Shown here piece after piece: positions 51,069 to 59,528 of a stretch of 64,000 nucleotides of DNA (the first letter of the stretch is position 1; each line of letters starts with the position of its first letter). This DNA is from Desulfococcus multivorans (lineage in GTDB: Bacteria; Desulfobacterota; Desulfobacteria; Desulfobacterales; Desulfococcaceae): positions 832,001 to 896,000 of the forward strand of contig NZ_CP015381.1 of the NCBI RefSeq assembly GCF_001854245.1. Reading direction: 5' to 3'. Made by a program: the position numbers and the translations under genes. Under the pieces are notes generated by a model. It saw only the letters and a program-made list of their open reading frames with translations. It made no database searches and was not told the origin of the DNA.

Positions 51069-51401
51069 ATGAAACAATATGTCATTGATCAACTCCGACT
51101 TGAAGACTACCATACGATCAAGCGCTATATGGATGAGCGGTTCGAGGATTCGGGCGTCGGTGGTTTGTATTGGATTCCCCTGGATACCGATATTTACGAC
51201 GATCGCCAGAAATTACATACCGACTGTCAACCGTTTTATTTCGCGGTTGAGCTGAACGAGGAACGTCTGTCGTGCGAACTGCTTGTCCGGACTACTCGGC
51301 GGATGCGATGTGATTGTGTTTCCTACGCAACGACGCTTCAACGCAATTGGATCATCGACGCCATGGATGCCATACTGGAAAAACTGGGGATTTCGGTTTG
51401 A
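51069..51401 (+). CDS. Small protein of unknown function upstream of RNase J
   Basis: This 110-residue protein begins MKQYVIDQLRLEDYHTIKRYM and contains an acidic, aromatic core (GGLYWIPLDTDIYDD, PFYFAVELNEERLSCELL) with five cysteines or cysteine-near positions and no membrane segment. I do not recognise the family. It ends 14 bases before the RNase J start, and the spacing and composition suggest it is a genuine gene in an operon with RNase J. The ribosome site before its ATG is poor (GTGATAATCATCATTATT context), so expression is uncertain. Confidence 0.55.
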   Translation: MKQYVIDQLRLEDYHTIKRYMDERFEDSGVGGLYWIPLDTDIYDDRQKLHTDCQPFYFAVELNEERLSCELLVRTTRRMRCDCVSYATTLQRNWIIDAMDAILEKLGISV

Positions 51402-51415
51402 AGGGAGCCATAACG

Positions 51416-53077
51416 GTGCAAGACGCCATGTTAAAGATTATCCCCATAGGTGGATTGGGGGAGATTGGTCTCAATATGATGGTGGTCGAGTACCAGGGTG
51501 ATCTCCTGGTGATCGATGCGGGCCTGATGTTTCCCGAGGACTACATGCTGGGGGTTGACCTGGTGATTCCCGACATGGAATTCATCCGACGGAACAAGAG
51601 CCGCGTCGTCGGCGTCCTGCTGACCCATGCCCATGAAGACCATATCGGGGCGCTCTCCTATCTGATGAGAGATGTCAACGTGCCGGTCTATGGAACGCCT
51701 TTTACGCTGGGTGTCGTCCGACACAAGTTGGATGAGATCGGCCTTTTGGGTCAGGCGGACCTGCGGGAGGTTCAGCCGGGCCTTCGATTGGTCGTCGGCA
51801 AATTCGAGATCGACCTCATCCGGGTGGGGCACAGCGTCGTGGACGGCATCGGCCTTGCTATCCGAACGCCCATGGGGCTCGTGGTCCATACGGGCGATTT
51901 CAAGATCAGCCACGCCGCTATCGACGGCATGACCACCGATGTCAACAAGTTCGCACGGTGTGGTGAGGAAGGGGTGCTGGCGCTTCTTTCCGATTCCACC
52001 AATGTGGAGAAGGAGGGGTACACCATCTCCGACCGGGAGATCGGCGAAACGCTCAAGGGAATTATTTCCAAGTGTCGGGGGCGTGTCATCGTGGCCCTTT
52101 TTGCATCGAGCATCTCCAGGATCCAGCAGATCATCGACATTGCGCACCAGAACGGGCGGCAGGTCGTTTACAACGGCCGGAGCATCGAGGTCACTGTCGG
52201 CATCGCCAAGTCTCTGGGCTACATCCGTATTCCCGACGGCATGGAAATCGGCATCGACGAAATCGGCAATATCCCGGATGACCAGGTGGTGCTCATCACT
52301 ACCGGCAGCCAGGGGGAGCCCATGTCGGCTTTGGCGCGAATGGCGACCGGGATTCACAAGCAGATCAAGATCCGATACGGCGACATGGTGATTTTGTCGT
52401 CCAAGTTCATACCCGGGAATGAAAAAGCCATCGGAAAGATCATCAACAATCTCTACCGCCGGGGCGCCGACGTCATTTATGAAAAAATATCGGCTATCCA
52501 TGTTTCGGGCCACGCCTTCCGGGAGGAACTGAAGTTGATGATCAATCTGACCCGGCCCCGCTATTTCATTCCCATCCACGGTGAGTATCGCCACCTGGTC
52601 CTCCATGCCCGGCTGGCTGAAGAGATGGGAATTCCCAAAAACCGGGTGATGCTTGCCGAGAACGGCCAGGTGATCGAGTTCGATGCCGGCGGTTGCCGCA
52701 TCAGTTCAATGATTCAAACGGGTCGCATTCTCGTGGACGGCAAAGGAATCGGCGATGTGGGGCGGAGTCTTCTCAAGGAACGACGGGTACTGTCGGAAGA
52801 CGGTTTCGTGGCTGTGACCCTCGCCTTTGACGAGGAAACCGGCATTGTGATGTACGGCCCGGAGGTGATCTCCCGAGGGTTTGTCTTCGAGACGGAAACC
52901 GGCCATTTGGTGGATGATGCCCAGTGCGTCATCCTGGAGGCCATCGAGGACATTGGGCCGGACGTCCCGGATCGAATCGAGAAAATCCGGGCACGTATCA
53001 AGGGCGATCTGAGAAAATATTTTAACTACACCATCAAGCGGCGTCCGCTTATCCTGCCCTTTGTTCTGGAAATCTGA
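51416..53077 (+). CDS. rnj: Ribonuclease J
   Basis: This 553-residue metallo-beta-lactamase/beta-CASP RNase degrades and matures RNA with endo- and 5'-exonuclease activity. The metal motif HAHEDHIGAL (around residue 75), the beta-CASP region (SDSTNVEKEGYTISDREI, ITTGSQGEPMSAL, KFIPGNEKAI) and HVSGHAFREELKLMINL with PIHGEYRHL are all present. Length equals the family norm. A GTG at 51416 lies eight bases after AAGGGAG and is preferred to the ATG at 51428. Its end overlaps no confirmed start, and ftsK follows 79 bases later. Confidence 0.94.
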   Translation: MQDAMLKIIPIGGLGEIGLNMMVVEYQGDLLVIDAGLMFPEDYMLGVDLVIPDMEFIRRNKSRVVGVLLTHAHEDHIGALSYLMRDVNVPVYGTPFTLGVVRHKLDEIGLLGQADLREVQPGLRLVVGKFEIDLIRVGHSVVDGIGLAIRTPMGLVVHTGDFKISHAAIDGMTTDVNKFARCGEEGVLALLSDSTNVEKEGYTISDREIGETLKGIISKCRGRVIVALFASSISRIQQIIDIAHQNGRQVVYNGRSIEVTVGIAKSLGYIRIPDGMEIGIDEIGNIPDDQVVLITTGSQGEPMSALARMATGIHKQIKIRYGDMVILSSKFIPGNEKAIGKIINNLYRRGADVIYEKISAIHVSGHAFREELKLMINLTRPRYFIPIHGEYRHLVLHARLAEEMGIPKNRVMLAENGQVIEFDAGGCRISSMIQTGRILVDGKGIGDVGRSLLKERRVLSEDGFVAVTLAFDEETGIVMYGPEVISRGFVFETETGHLVDDAQCVILEAIEDIGPDVPDRIEKIRARIKGDLRKYFNYTIKRRPLILPFVLEI

Positions 53078-53156
53078 TATCCGCCGTCGAGACGGCGCGC
53101 TTCCCAAGGATCCTGGGGAGCCCTTTGTTTCAACCCCACTATTCGAAGTACGGAAG

Positions 53157-55403
53157 ATGCGCAAGGAGCTTCTTGGAATTTTTTTGTTTTTTCTGGTCGT
53201 TTTCATCCTGATCAGCCTGCTGTCCTATCATCCGTCGGATCCCTCCATGTTCAATTCAGGAACCTCGGCGGGTCCGAAAAACCTATTCGGCCTTATCGGC
53301 GGGCATACGGCGGGGGCGCTGCTGGGACTTTTCGGAGCGGGAGCGGGTTGGTTCCCCATTCTGCTTGGCATGTTCAGTGTCCGGATTTTCAAGAATCCTT
53401 CGGAGCAGGAACTGCTGGTTTCCGTGTTCGGCGGGGTACTTCTCATTGTCGTTACGGGTGCCCTTATGGGACTGGGGGAGACGACATACCCCCTCCGCGG
53501 AGGCGGCGTATCGGCCGGGGGGCTGATCGGTGAGCTCATCGGCGATCAGATCACCCGGTATTTCAGTGCCGTCGGCGGGTGCATCATTTTGATTCTCTCA
53601 GGGGCGGTTGCCTTTATCATGCTGACGGGCATATCCATCGTGGCCCTCATAAAAAAAGCGGCGGATTTTCTGACACCGGGATATCGCCGCATCACCGCGA
53701 CGATCGATGCGGTTCTGATGGCCCGAAAGGTGCGAAGGGCCGAGATCGTTGCGGACCAGGCCGAAGAGGATTCCTCCAAGACACCTCTGCGGCCGGAAAA
53801 AGACCTTGTCGATACACCCGCTTCCGGAAATGGAGGGGTTCCCGATGGGGCTCCGCGAAAGATCCGCTTGCGAATCACCTCGCCGGCAATGGCGCGGCGC
53901 CCCGAACCCCGACGTGATAAGACGCCGGCGCCTCAGTTGCTTCTGCCGCTGCCCGGCGGAAATGGATTTCAGATACCGCCGACAGCTTTTCTGGACGAGG
54001 GATCGGGCCGGTCGGCATCGGTGGATACCGCCCATCTGGAGGAACAGGCCAGACGGCTGGAGAGCAAACTGAACGATTTCGGCGTCAAGGGAGAGGTCAC
54101 CGACGTGACGCCCGGGCCCGTGATCACCACCTTTGAATACAAACCCGCACCCGGCGTGAAGATCAATAAGATCGTCAACCTTTCCGACGACCTGGCGCTG
54201 GCCTTGAAGGCGTTCAGTATTCGGATCGTGGCGCCCATCCCCGGTAAATCGGTCATCGGTATTGAAATTCCCAATGCCGAGCGGGAGATCGTGCATCTCA
54301 AGGAATTGGTTGAATCGGCCGAATTCCAATCATCCCCTTCGCATCTGTCTATCTGCCTGGGCAAGGATATTGTCGGAAACACGGTGGTGGCCGGTCTCGA
54401 AAAGATGCCGCATCTCCTCATTGCCGGCGCTACGGGAACCGGTAAGAGCGTCTTTCTCAACTCCCTGATCTGCAGTTTCCTCTACAAAGCCGCTCCCGAA
54501 GCGGTCAAAATGATCATGGTCGACCCCAAGCGGATCGAACTGTCGCTTTACGACGGTATTCCCCATCTGATAACGCCGGTGGTAACCGACGTTAAAAAAG
54601 CGACGAACGCGCTGTTCTGGGCGGTTTCCGAGATGGAACGACGATATGAGCTTCTGTCGGAAAAGAAGGTCCGCAACATCACCCAGTACAACCAAAAGGT
54701 TGATCAGGAGCGAAATGCGCTTTCGGAGGAGGGACCCGTGGCTGATAGGCTGCCCTTGATCGTCGTCATCATCGACGAGCTGGCCGATCTCATGATGGTG
54801 GCCTCCCGTGATGTGGAGGTCGCCCTGATGCGATTGGCCCAGATGGCGCGTGCCGCCGGGATTCATCTCATCCTTGCCACTCAGCGGCCGTCGGTGGATG
54901 TCCTGACCGGCATCATCAAGGCCAATTTCCCCACGCGGCTCACCTTTCAGGTTTCGTCCAAGACCGATTCCCGAACCATATTGGACGCCAACGGCGCGGA
55001 GACGCTTCTCGGCAACGGCGACATGCTTTTTCTGCCGCCGGGAACGGCCAAACTCAAACGCATCCACGGTGCCTATGTATCCGAACAGGAACTGTCCAGG
55101 ATTACAGAGTTCGTCAAGGCCCAGCGGTCTCCGGAATACGACGATGCCGTCGTCGAGGCTCAAGTCGCGGAGAAGGACGCGGGAGACGGTGAAACCGAAT
55201 ACGATGAACGTTACGACGATGCCGTGGCCCTGGTGACACAGACACGCCAGGCATCCATCTCCATGGTTCAACGTCATTTGCGCATCGGTTACAACCGCGC
55301 CGCACGGATCATCGAAGTCATGGAGAAGGAGGGCATCGTAGGGCCCGCGGACGGGGCTAAACCCCGGGAAGTCCTGGTCCAGGGCTACGACGATATCTCC
55401 TGA
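53157..55403 (+). CDS. ftsK: DNA translocase FtsK/SpoIIIE
   Basis: This 748-residue protein pumps DNA at the division septum. The N-terminal domain has four membrane helices (from LLGIFLFFLVVFILISLLSY to about residue 175), followed by a short basic linker (about 200-275) and the RecA-like motor with Walker A GATGTGKSVFLNSL, Walker B LIVVIIDELADLMM and ATQRPSVDVLTG. A C-terminal winged helix (gamma domain, QASISMVQRHLRIGYNRAARI) would read KOPS sites. The ATG at 53157 fits the family start; the ribosome site is weak and the frame is open back to 53061, overlapping RNase J. Confidence 0.95.
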   Translation: MRKELLGIFLFFLVVFILISLLSYHPSDPSMFNSGTSAGPKNLFGLIGGHTAGALLGLFGAGAGWFPILLGMFSVRIFKNPSEQELLVSVFGGVLLIVVTGALMGLGETTYPLRGGGVSAGGLIGELIGDQITRYFSAVGGCIILILSGAVAFIMLTGISIVALIKKAADFLTPGYRRITATIDAVLMARKVRRAEIVADQAEEDSSKTPLRPEKDLVDTPASGNGGVPDGAPRKIRLRITSPAMARRPEPRRDKTPAPQLLLPLPGGNGFQIPPTAFLDEGSGRSASVDTAHLEEQARRLESKLNDFGVKGEVTDVTPGPVITTFEYKPAPGVKINKIVNLSDDLALALKAFSIRIVAPIPGKSVIGIEIPNAEREIVHLKELVESAEFQSSPSHLSICLGKDIVGNTVVAGLEKMPHLLIAGATGTGKSVFLNSLICSFLYKAAPEAVKMIMVDPKRIELSLYDGIPHLITPVVTDVKKATNALFWAVSEMERRYELLSEKKVRNITQYNQKVDQERNALSEEGPVADRLPLIVVIIDELADLMMVASRDVEVALMRLAQMARAAGIHLILATQRPSVDVLTGIIKANFPTRLTFQVSSKTDSRTILDANGAETLLGNGDMLFLPPGTAKLKRIHGAYVSEQELSRITEFVKAQRSPEYDDAVVEAQVAEKDAGDGETEYDERYDDAVALVTQTRQASISMVQRHLRIGYNRAARIIEVMEKEGIVGPADGAKPREVLVQGYDDIS

Positions 55404-55574
55404 AGGTTATCACTTAAAACCGATTTGTAAAAATCATCGGAAACGATCCCATCGATGACCGTTTCCGATTCCGGCAGTGTCGTGATTTTAAATTATAACT
55501 CAACTTTCGACTTTCATAGGCCGGTGCCGAGAGGATACGGCCCGCGCCCCACGCGGTTTCGTTCAAGTACCGCT
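55404..55574. other. Region after ftsK: minus-strand terminator and left part of the split miniature element
   Basis: 171 bases from the ftsK stop to the left end of the IS110-type element. It contains a hairpin at 55436-55469, one copy of the octamer AATTATAA (55491-55498) and the left end of the miniature element (55499-55574). No gene is present. Confidence 0.6.
55436..55469 (-). terminator. Hairpin with T-run on the minus strand
   Basis: ATCGGAAACG (55436-55445) and CGTTTCCGAT (55460-55469) pair perfectly around a 14-base loop. Read on the minus strand the stem is followed by GATTTTTAC, a short T-run, so it could end transcripts leaving the IS element toward ftsK. On the plus strand it may still act as a weak 3' end for ftsK. 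Confidence 0.45.
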
Positions 55575-55911
55575 GATATGATTGACAGTTGTCAAGAAAA
55601 AAAAGTTCACCGACCTTCCTTTTTCCGCGGGAAAAGGATTATTACAAGCGTCTCTCCAGGCCATTGGTAGAGGCGGGATCTTTGAAACGACGGCTGATCT
55701 CTCTGATATTCGCGGGTTGGTTACCGCATGACTTGGCTACGTCGTGGAGCTGCCTCTGTCTAAAATCGGAAGTTCGGCTATTCGCCTTATTCCATAGCGG
55801 CGGCGAGGATTCTCCTATCCGAGATCGCGCCTCTGTTAATGGCCTGGAAACTGGATTTTCTTTTTTGGTAATTGACCTCCAGATCTAAAGGATCAGCAAT
55901 TTTCAGCTCAG
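55575..55911 (-). ncRNA. Candidate bridge-RNA region of the IS110-type element
   Basis: This is the 337-base non-coding stretch downstream of the transposase and inside the IS end. In the IS1111 subgroup the bridge RNA, which pairs with target and donor DNA, is reported to come from this end. The region includes TACCGC (55722-55727), matching the left half of the occupied target, and CTAAAG (55885-55890), matching the right half. Six-base matches can arise by chance, and I could not fold the RNA, so the call rests mainly on position. Confidence 0.3.
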
Positions 55912-57018
55912 TCAAGTCACCGGTTGAAGTTGTTTTGCGATTGCCCAAAGGAAGGCGCTCAGTTCACGAGCGATGGCAGTGACAACTACTTGTTTGGTTT
56001 TTCCTTTGGCCACCAGCCTTCTGTATCTGGCACATAAGCGAAGCTGGGCTTTCCATGCGATTTGTCGGACCGGCTCAGGCAGATTCTCCTGGCGTTTCAG
56101 CAATACTCGGCTGACCCGGGGCTGCAATCGATATGCCCATGCAGCTTCAATCAGCACTTTGCGGGCATGACCGTTGCCGGTTTTGGTGATGCCGCCTCTT
56201 TTGATGTGATTGCCGCTGGAGTGTTCCGAAGGCACAAGTCCGAGATAGGCCATCAGCTGCCCGGGATGTTGAAAACGATTGAGGTCGCCTATTTCCGAGA
56301 GCATGGTTACTGCCACAATCAGCGATACGCCCCTGGCGGCCTGCAAGGCATCCACAATTGGCGCCAATCGCCAATCGGATACCATTTGCCGGATCTGCTC
56401 GGTCAACCGTTCGATGCGGGCAAGGCTTTCATGCACGGCATCGATGTATTCCTGGAAAGCAATCTGCTGGGCAGGATGGGGCATGGCGATATCCGAAAGC
56501 CAGTTGAAATAGGCTTTGGACCATTTGGTCTTTCCGGAATAGCTCATTCCATGTCTCAGTAGAAAGGCATTGAGCCGTTGCTTTGCCTTACGGCCGGCGA
56601 CGACCGCATCTTCACGGGCACGGCTCAAATCACGCATGGCCTCGTCCTGGGTGTCCGGAACATAAACGGCGGTCAGCTCGCCGGCACGATGGAGACGGGC
56701 CAGCGTTTTGGCATCCCGGGTGTCATTTTTGATCCGGTCACCAATTCTTTTAGGAATCATTGAAGGGGCTGCCACCATGCAGTTGAATCCTTTGCCGGTC
56801 AGGTGGTGGTAGATGCCGTACCCACACGGACCAGCTTCATAAACAAAGTACAGCTCACTTGCAGTGGAAACCATTTTACGACAAAATTTATCGAGGGCTT
56901 CCAGATCGTTGTTGATAGCGCCGAAGGGTCTGGCTGCATCCCGGGAACCCTCTTCAGCAATAGCAATGGTGATGGAATTTTTGTGGACATCCATGCCGAT
57001 AAATTTTACAGTGTTCAT
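55912..57018 (-). CDS. IS110-family transposase (DEDD/serine recombinase)
   Basis: This 368-residue recombinase has an N-terminal RuvC-like DEDD domain with Asp10 (GMDVHKN), Glu61 (YEAGPCGYG), and Asp99/Asp102 (KNDTRDAKTLARL). A coiled region spans about residues 185-215, and the C-terminal Tnp domain has IGDLNRFQHPGQLMAYLGL and the catalytic serine region PSEHSSG (about 264-269). Both active-site halves appear intact, so the element should be functional. AGGAGG six bases before the ATG at 57018 sets the start; a longer frame to 57117 has no ribosome site. Confidence 0.92.
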   Translation of the reverse strand: MNTVKFIGMDVHKNSITIAIAEEGSRDAARPFGAINNDLEALDKFCRKMVSTASELYFVYEAGPCGYGIYHHLTGKGFNCMVAAPSMIPKRIGDRIKNDTRDAKTLARLHRAGELTAVYVPDTQDEAMRDLSRAREDAVVAGRKAKQRLNAFLLRHGMSYSGKTKWSKAYFNWLSDIAMPHPAQQIAFQEYIDAVHESLARIERLTEQIRQMVSDWRLAPIVDALQAARGVSLIVAVTMLSEIGDLNRFQHPGQLMAYLGLVPSEHSSGNHIKRGGITKTGNGHARKVLIEAAWAYRLQPRVSRVLLKRQENLPEPVRQIAWKAQLRLCARYRRLVAKGKTKQVVVTAIARELSAFLWAIAKQLQPVT

Positions 57019-57139
57019 GACCTGCCTCCTTGGTTGTGGCTCTGTGTTAACGGCTTGATACCTTATACATAACCCACGTTTGCAAGGAAGGCAGGTCTTT
57101 TTTTGGGTGACCGACAATTTGTTCCATCCGAGGGTATCA

Positions 57140-57204
57140 GCAGAGATTCATCATGGGCGAGAATGGGTCACCAAAACTCGTCGGAGCCCATGATGAATCT
57201 CTGC
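57140..57204. repeat. 19-bp perfect inverted repeat upstream of the transposase
   Basis: GCAGAGATTCATCATGGGC (57140-57158) and its exact reverse complement (57186-57204) are separated by 27 bases, inside the IS between its end and the transposase start. A hairpin this strong in the mRNA leader could block read-through from outside promoters or form part of a structured RNA. It is longer than needed for a simple operator. Confidence 0.6.
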
Positions 57205-57452
57205 GGGTTGCGCAGATCCGGACGTTCCGGAAACTCGGATGGTAACTGTCAATCATTATGTCTAAAGCTTGCTCCGGGCGGCCCGGAAACTCGCTGCGCT
57301 CAAACAGTCCGGGCCGCTGATCCTCCGCGGCGCTTAAGCGGCACTAAAACTCACCGCTGAAGGGGCCCGGGCCGTATCCTCCCGGCACCTCTTTCCGGTT
57401 ACCATCATGAAAGTCGAAAGTTGAATTATAAGAAAAATAGAAGTAACCAGTC

Positions 57453-57740
57453 ATGCATACGAGTGTAAACAGCCTCATGGATCCCGTTCGGGTGAAGGGT
57501 TTCCTGGACGAGGCGGAAGGCCTGCGTCTCTACGATATCGCCTTGTCGGCGAGCAAGATGGGTCCCTGCCTCGAAATCGGCAGCTACTGCGGCAAGTCCG
57601 CCGTCTACATCGGCGCCGCCTGCCGAACCAACGGCGGGACGCTAAAGCTTGCTCCGGGCGGCCCGGAAACTCGCTGCGCTCAAACAGTCCGGGCCGCTGA
57701 TCCTCCGCGGCGCTTAAGCGGCACTAAAACTCACCGCTGA
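57453..57740 (+). pseudogene. Truncated methyltransferase copy 1 (64 codons plus foreign tail)
   Basis: Codons 1-64 equal the intact gene at 58797, including motif I LEIGSYCGKSAVYIG. After GGGACGCT the sequence jumps to the repeat leader and reads in frame through a 31-residue tail (beginning KLAPGGPETRC) to a stop. The product would be 95 residues with half a SAM site, presumably inactive unless the tail has its own role. Upstream signals are the same as for the intact gene. Confidence 0.8.
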
Positions 57741-57832
57741 AGGGGCCCGGGCCGTATCCTCCCGGCACCTCTTTCCGGTTACCATCATGAAAGTCGAAAG
57801 TTGAATTATAAGAAAAATAGAAGTAACCAGTC

Positions 57833-58324
57833 ATGCATACGAGTGTAAACAGCCTCATGGATCCCGTTCGGGTGAAGGGTTTCCTGGACGAGGCGGAAGG
57901 CCTGCGTCTCTACGATATCGCCTTGTCGGCGAGCAAGATGGGTCCCTGCCTCGAAATCGGCAGCTACTGCGGCAAGTCCGCCGTCTACATCGGCGCCGCC
58001 TGCCGAACCAACGGCGGGACGCTTTTTTCCATCGACCATCATACCGGCTCCGAAGAGCAGCAGCCGGGGGAACTCTATTTCGATCCCGAGCTCTACGACC
58101 ACGACGCGGGAAGAATCGACACCTTCCCGACCTTCCGGAAGACCCTGGCTTTGGCCGGACTTGAAGACACGGTGGTGCCCATCGTCTGCCGCTCTCTGAC
58201 GGCGGCGCGGTCGTGGACCATACCGCTAAAGCTTGCTCCGGGCGGCCCGGAAACTCGCTGCGCTCAAACAGTCCGGGCCGCTGATCCTCCGCGGCGCTTA
58301 AGCGGCACTAAAACTCACCGCTGA
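57833..58324 (+). pseudogene. Truncated methyltransferase copy 2 (132 codons plus foreign tail)
   Basis: Codons 1-132 match the intact gene apart from one synonymous base (C58096, TAC versus TAT). The break follows TACCGCT, and the frame again enters the same 31-residue tail, giving a 163-residue product that keeps motif I and the acidic strand-2 region but lacks the FIDGGH part. The junction TACCGCT-AAAGC recreates exactly the site occupied by the IS110-type element and is empty here. Confidence 0.8.
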
Positions 58325-58416
58325 AGGGGCCCGGGCCGTATCCTCCCGGCACCTCTTTCCGGTTACCATCATGAAAGTCGAAAGTTGAATTATAAGAAAA
58401 ATAGAAGTAACCAGTC

Positions 58417-58704
58417 ATGCATACGAGTGTAAACAGCCTCATGGATCCCGTTCGGGTGAAGGGTTTCCTGGACGAGGCGGAAGGCCTGCGTCTCTACGAT
58501 ATCGCCTTGTCGGCGAGCAAGATGGGTCCCTGCCTCGAAATCGGCAGCTACTGCGGCAAGTCCGCCGTCTACATCGGCGCCGCCTGCCGAACCAACGGCG
58601 GGACGCTAAAGCTTGCTCCGGGCGGCCCGGAAACTCGCTGCGCTCAAACAGTCCGGGCCGCTGATCCTCCGCGGCGCTTAAGCGGCACTAAAACTCACCG
58701 CTGA
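58417..58704 (+). pseudogene. Truncated methyltransferase copy 3 (64 codons plus foreign tail)
   Basis: Identical in structure to copy 1: 64 codons of the gene, a break after GGGACGCT and the in-frame 31-residue tail. It lies 964 bases after copy 1, consistent with a duplication that carried copies 1 and 2 together. The intact gene begins 92 bases after its stop. Confidence 0.8.
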
Positions 58705-58796
58705 AGGGGCCCGGGCCGTATCCTCCCGGCACCTCTTTCCGGTTACCATCATGAAAGTCGAAAGTTGAATTATAAGAAAAATAGAAGTAACCAGTC

Positions 58797-59459
58797 ATGC
58801 ATACGAGTGTAAACAGCCTCATGGATCCCGTTCGGGTGAAGGGTTTCCTGGACGAGGCGGAAGGCCTGCGTCTCTACGATATCGCCTTGTCGGCGAGCAA
58901 GATGGGTCCCTGCCTCGAAATCGGCAGCTACTGCGGCAAGTCCGCCGTCTACATCGGCGCCGCCTGCCGAACCAACGGCGGGACGCTTTTTTCCATCGAC
59001 CATCATACCGGCTCCGAAGAGCAGCAGCCGGGGGAACTCTATTTCGATCCCGAGCTCTATGACCACGACGCGGGAAGAATCGACACCTTCCCGACCTTCC
59101 GGAAGACCCTGGCTTTGGCCGGACTTGAAGACACGGTGGTGCCCATCGTCTGCCGCTCTCTGACGGCGGCGCGGTCGTGGACCATACCGCTCAGTTTTGT
59201 CTTCATCGACGGGGGTCACGCCCTGGAGACGGTCTACGCCGATTACTGCGCATGGTCCCACCATATCATGCCCGGCGGATATCTGCTCATGCACGATATT
59301 TTCGAGCGTCCGGAAGAGGGAGGTCAGGCGCCTTATCAGGTCTATCGGACGGCGTTGGCCTCCGGTCTTTTCAGGCCCCTGGACATGACGCGTTCTCTCG
59401 GGGTGCTTCAACGGCGAAATTTTGGCGAAACGCCTGAAATTCGTTTTGAAGACGGATGA
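58797..59459 (+). CDS. Class I SAM-dependent methyltransferase (Methyltransf_24-like), intact copy
   Basis: This 220-residue protein has motif I PCLEIGSYCGKSAVYIG, FSIDHHTGSEEQQPG at strand 2, and SFVFIDGGHALETVYADY followed by HHIMPGGYLLMHDIF, the pattern of Methyltransf_24 proteins often linked to glycan or lipid modification. It has a 189-bp leader shared with the three truncated copies upstream. The ribosome site is weak (GAAGTAACC). The KamA-like gene follows 69 bases later. The substrate is unknown; the repeated duplication of its 5' half is the remarkable point. Confidence 0.85.
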   Translation: MHTSVNSLMDPVRVKGFLDEAEGLRLYDIALSASKMGPCLEIGSYCGKSAVYIGAACRTNGGTLFSIDHHTGSEEQQPGELYFDPELYDHDAGRIDTFPTFRKTLALAGLEDTVVPIVCRSLTAARSWTIPLSFVFIDGGHALETVYADYCAWSHHIMPGGYLLMHDIFERPEEGGQAPYQVYRTALASGLFRPLDMTRSLGVLQRRNFGETPEIRFEDG

Positions 59460-59528
59460 GGTTGGCACCTTTCCCAAAAAAACACTTCATCTGCCGCATG
59501 ACAAAAGCGTCGCAAAGGAGGTTAAGCA

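Larger units (their letters stand above)
55575..57263 (-). mobile_element. IS110-family element, IS1111-like, complete
   Basis: About 1689 bp bounded by CT dinucleotides (55573-55574 and 57262-57263). ATGATTGACAGTT (55578-55590) and its exact reverse complement (57244-57256) form 13-bp subterminal inverted repeats, three bases and five bases in from the ends. This is the arrangement known for the IS1111 subgroup, which makes no target duplication. The transposase gene leaves 337 non-coding bases downstream and 245 upstream. Excision in silico restores the miniature element and the sequence TACCGCT-AAAGC. IS110-type elements often insert in REP-like or inverted-repeat sequences. Confidence 0.75.
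55499..57423. repeat. Miniature element (long form) split by the IS110-type insertion
   Basis: The left part (55499-55574) begins CT-CAACTTTCGACTTTCA and continues to GGATACGGCC. The right part (57264-57423) ends with the matching inverted arm TGAAAGTCGAAAGTTG (57408-57423), preceded by GGCCGTATCCTCCCGGCACC in inverted orientation. Removing the IS at 55575-57263 rejoins one element of about 236 bp. AATTATAA flanks both outer ends (55491-55498 and 57424-57431), as expected of a target-site duplication. The inner part of the right half holds GC-rich stems, for example CGGCCCGGA/TCCGGGCCG (57279-57287 and 57308-57316). Confidence 0.7.
57264..58607 (+). repeat. Nested tandem array of truncated methyltransferase gene units (380, 584, 380 bp)
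   Basis: Units begin with AAAGCTTGCTCCGGGCGG at 57264, 57644, 58228 and 58608. Each has a 189-bp leader (the right part of the miniature element plus the gene's upstream region) and then the start of the same methyltransferase gene. Units 1 and 3 stop after 64 codons and unit 2 after 132; the fourth is intact. The repeats are identical as far as I compared them, except one base (C58096 in unit 2, T59060 in the intact gene). The 380+584 pair equals 964 bp, which explains the array by two successive tandem duplications. Confidence 0.9.

Noticed and set aside
57103-57360. Open frame running from the IS end into the repeat leader
   Set aside because: It only joins IS non-coding sequence to the shared tail frame and has no ribosome site; it is a by-product of the junction.
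57264-58607. Regularly repeated units that might be a CRISPR or integron-like cassette array
   Set aside because: Units are 380-584 bp with no short repeat/spacer alternation, no cas or integrase gene and identical contents; tandem duplication explains them.
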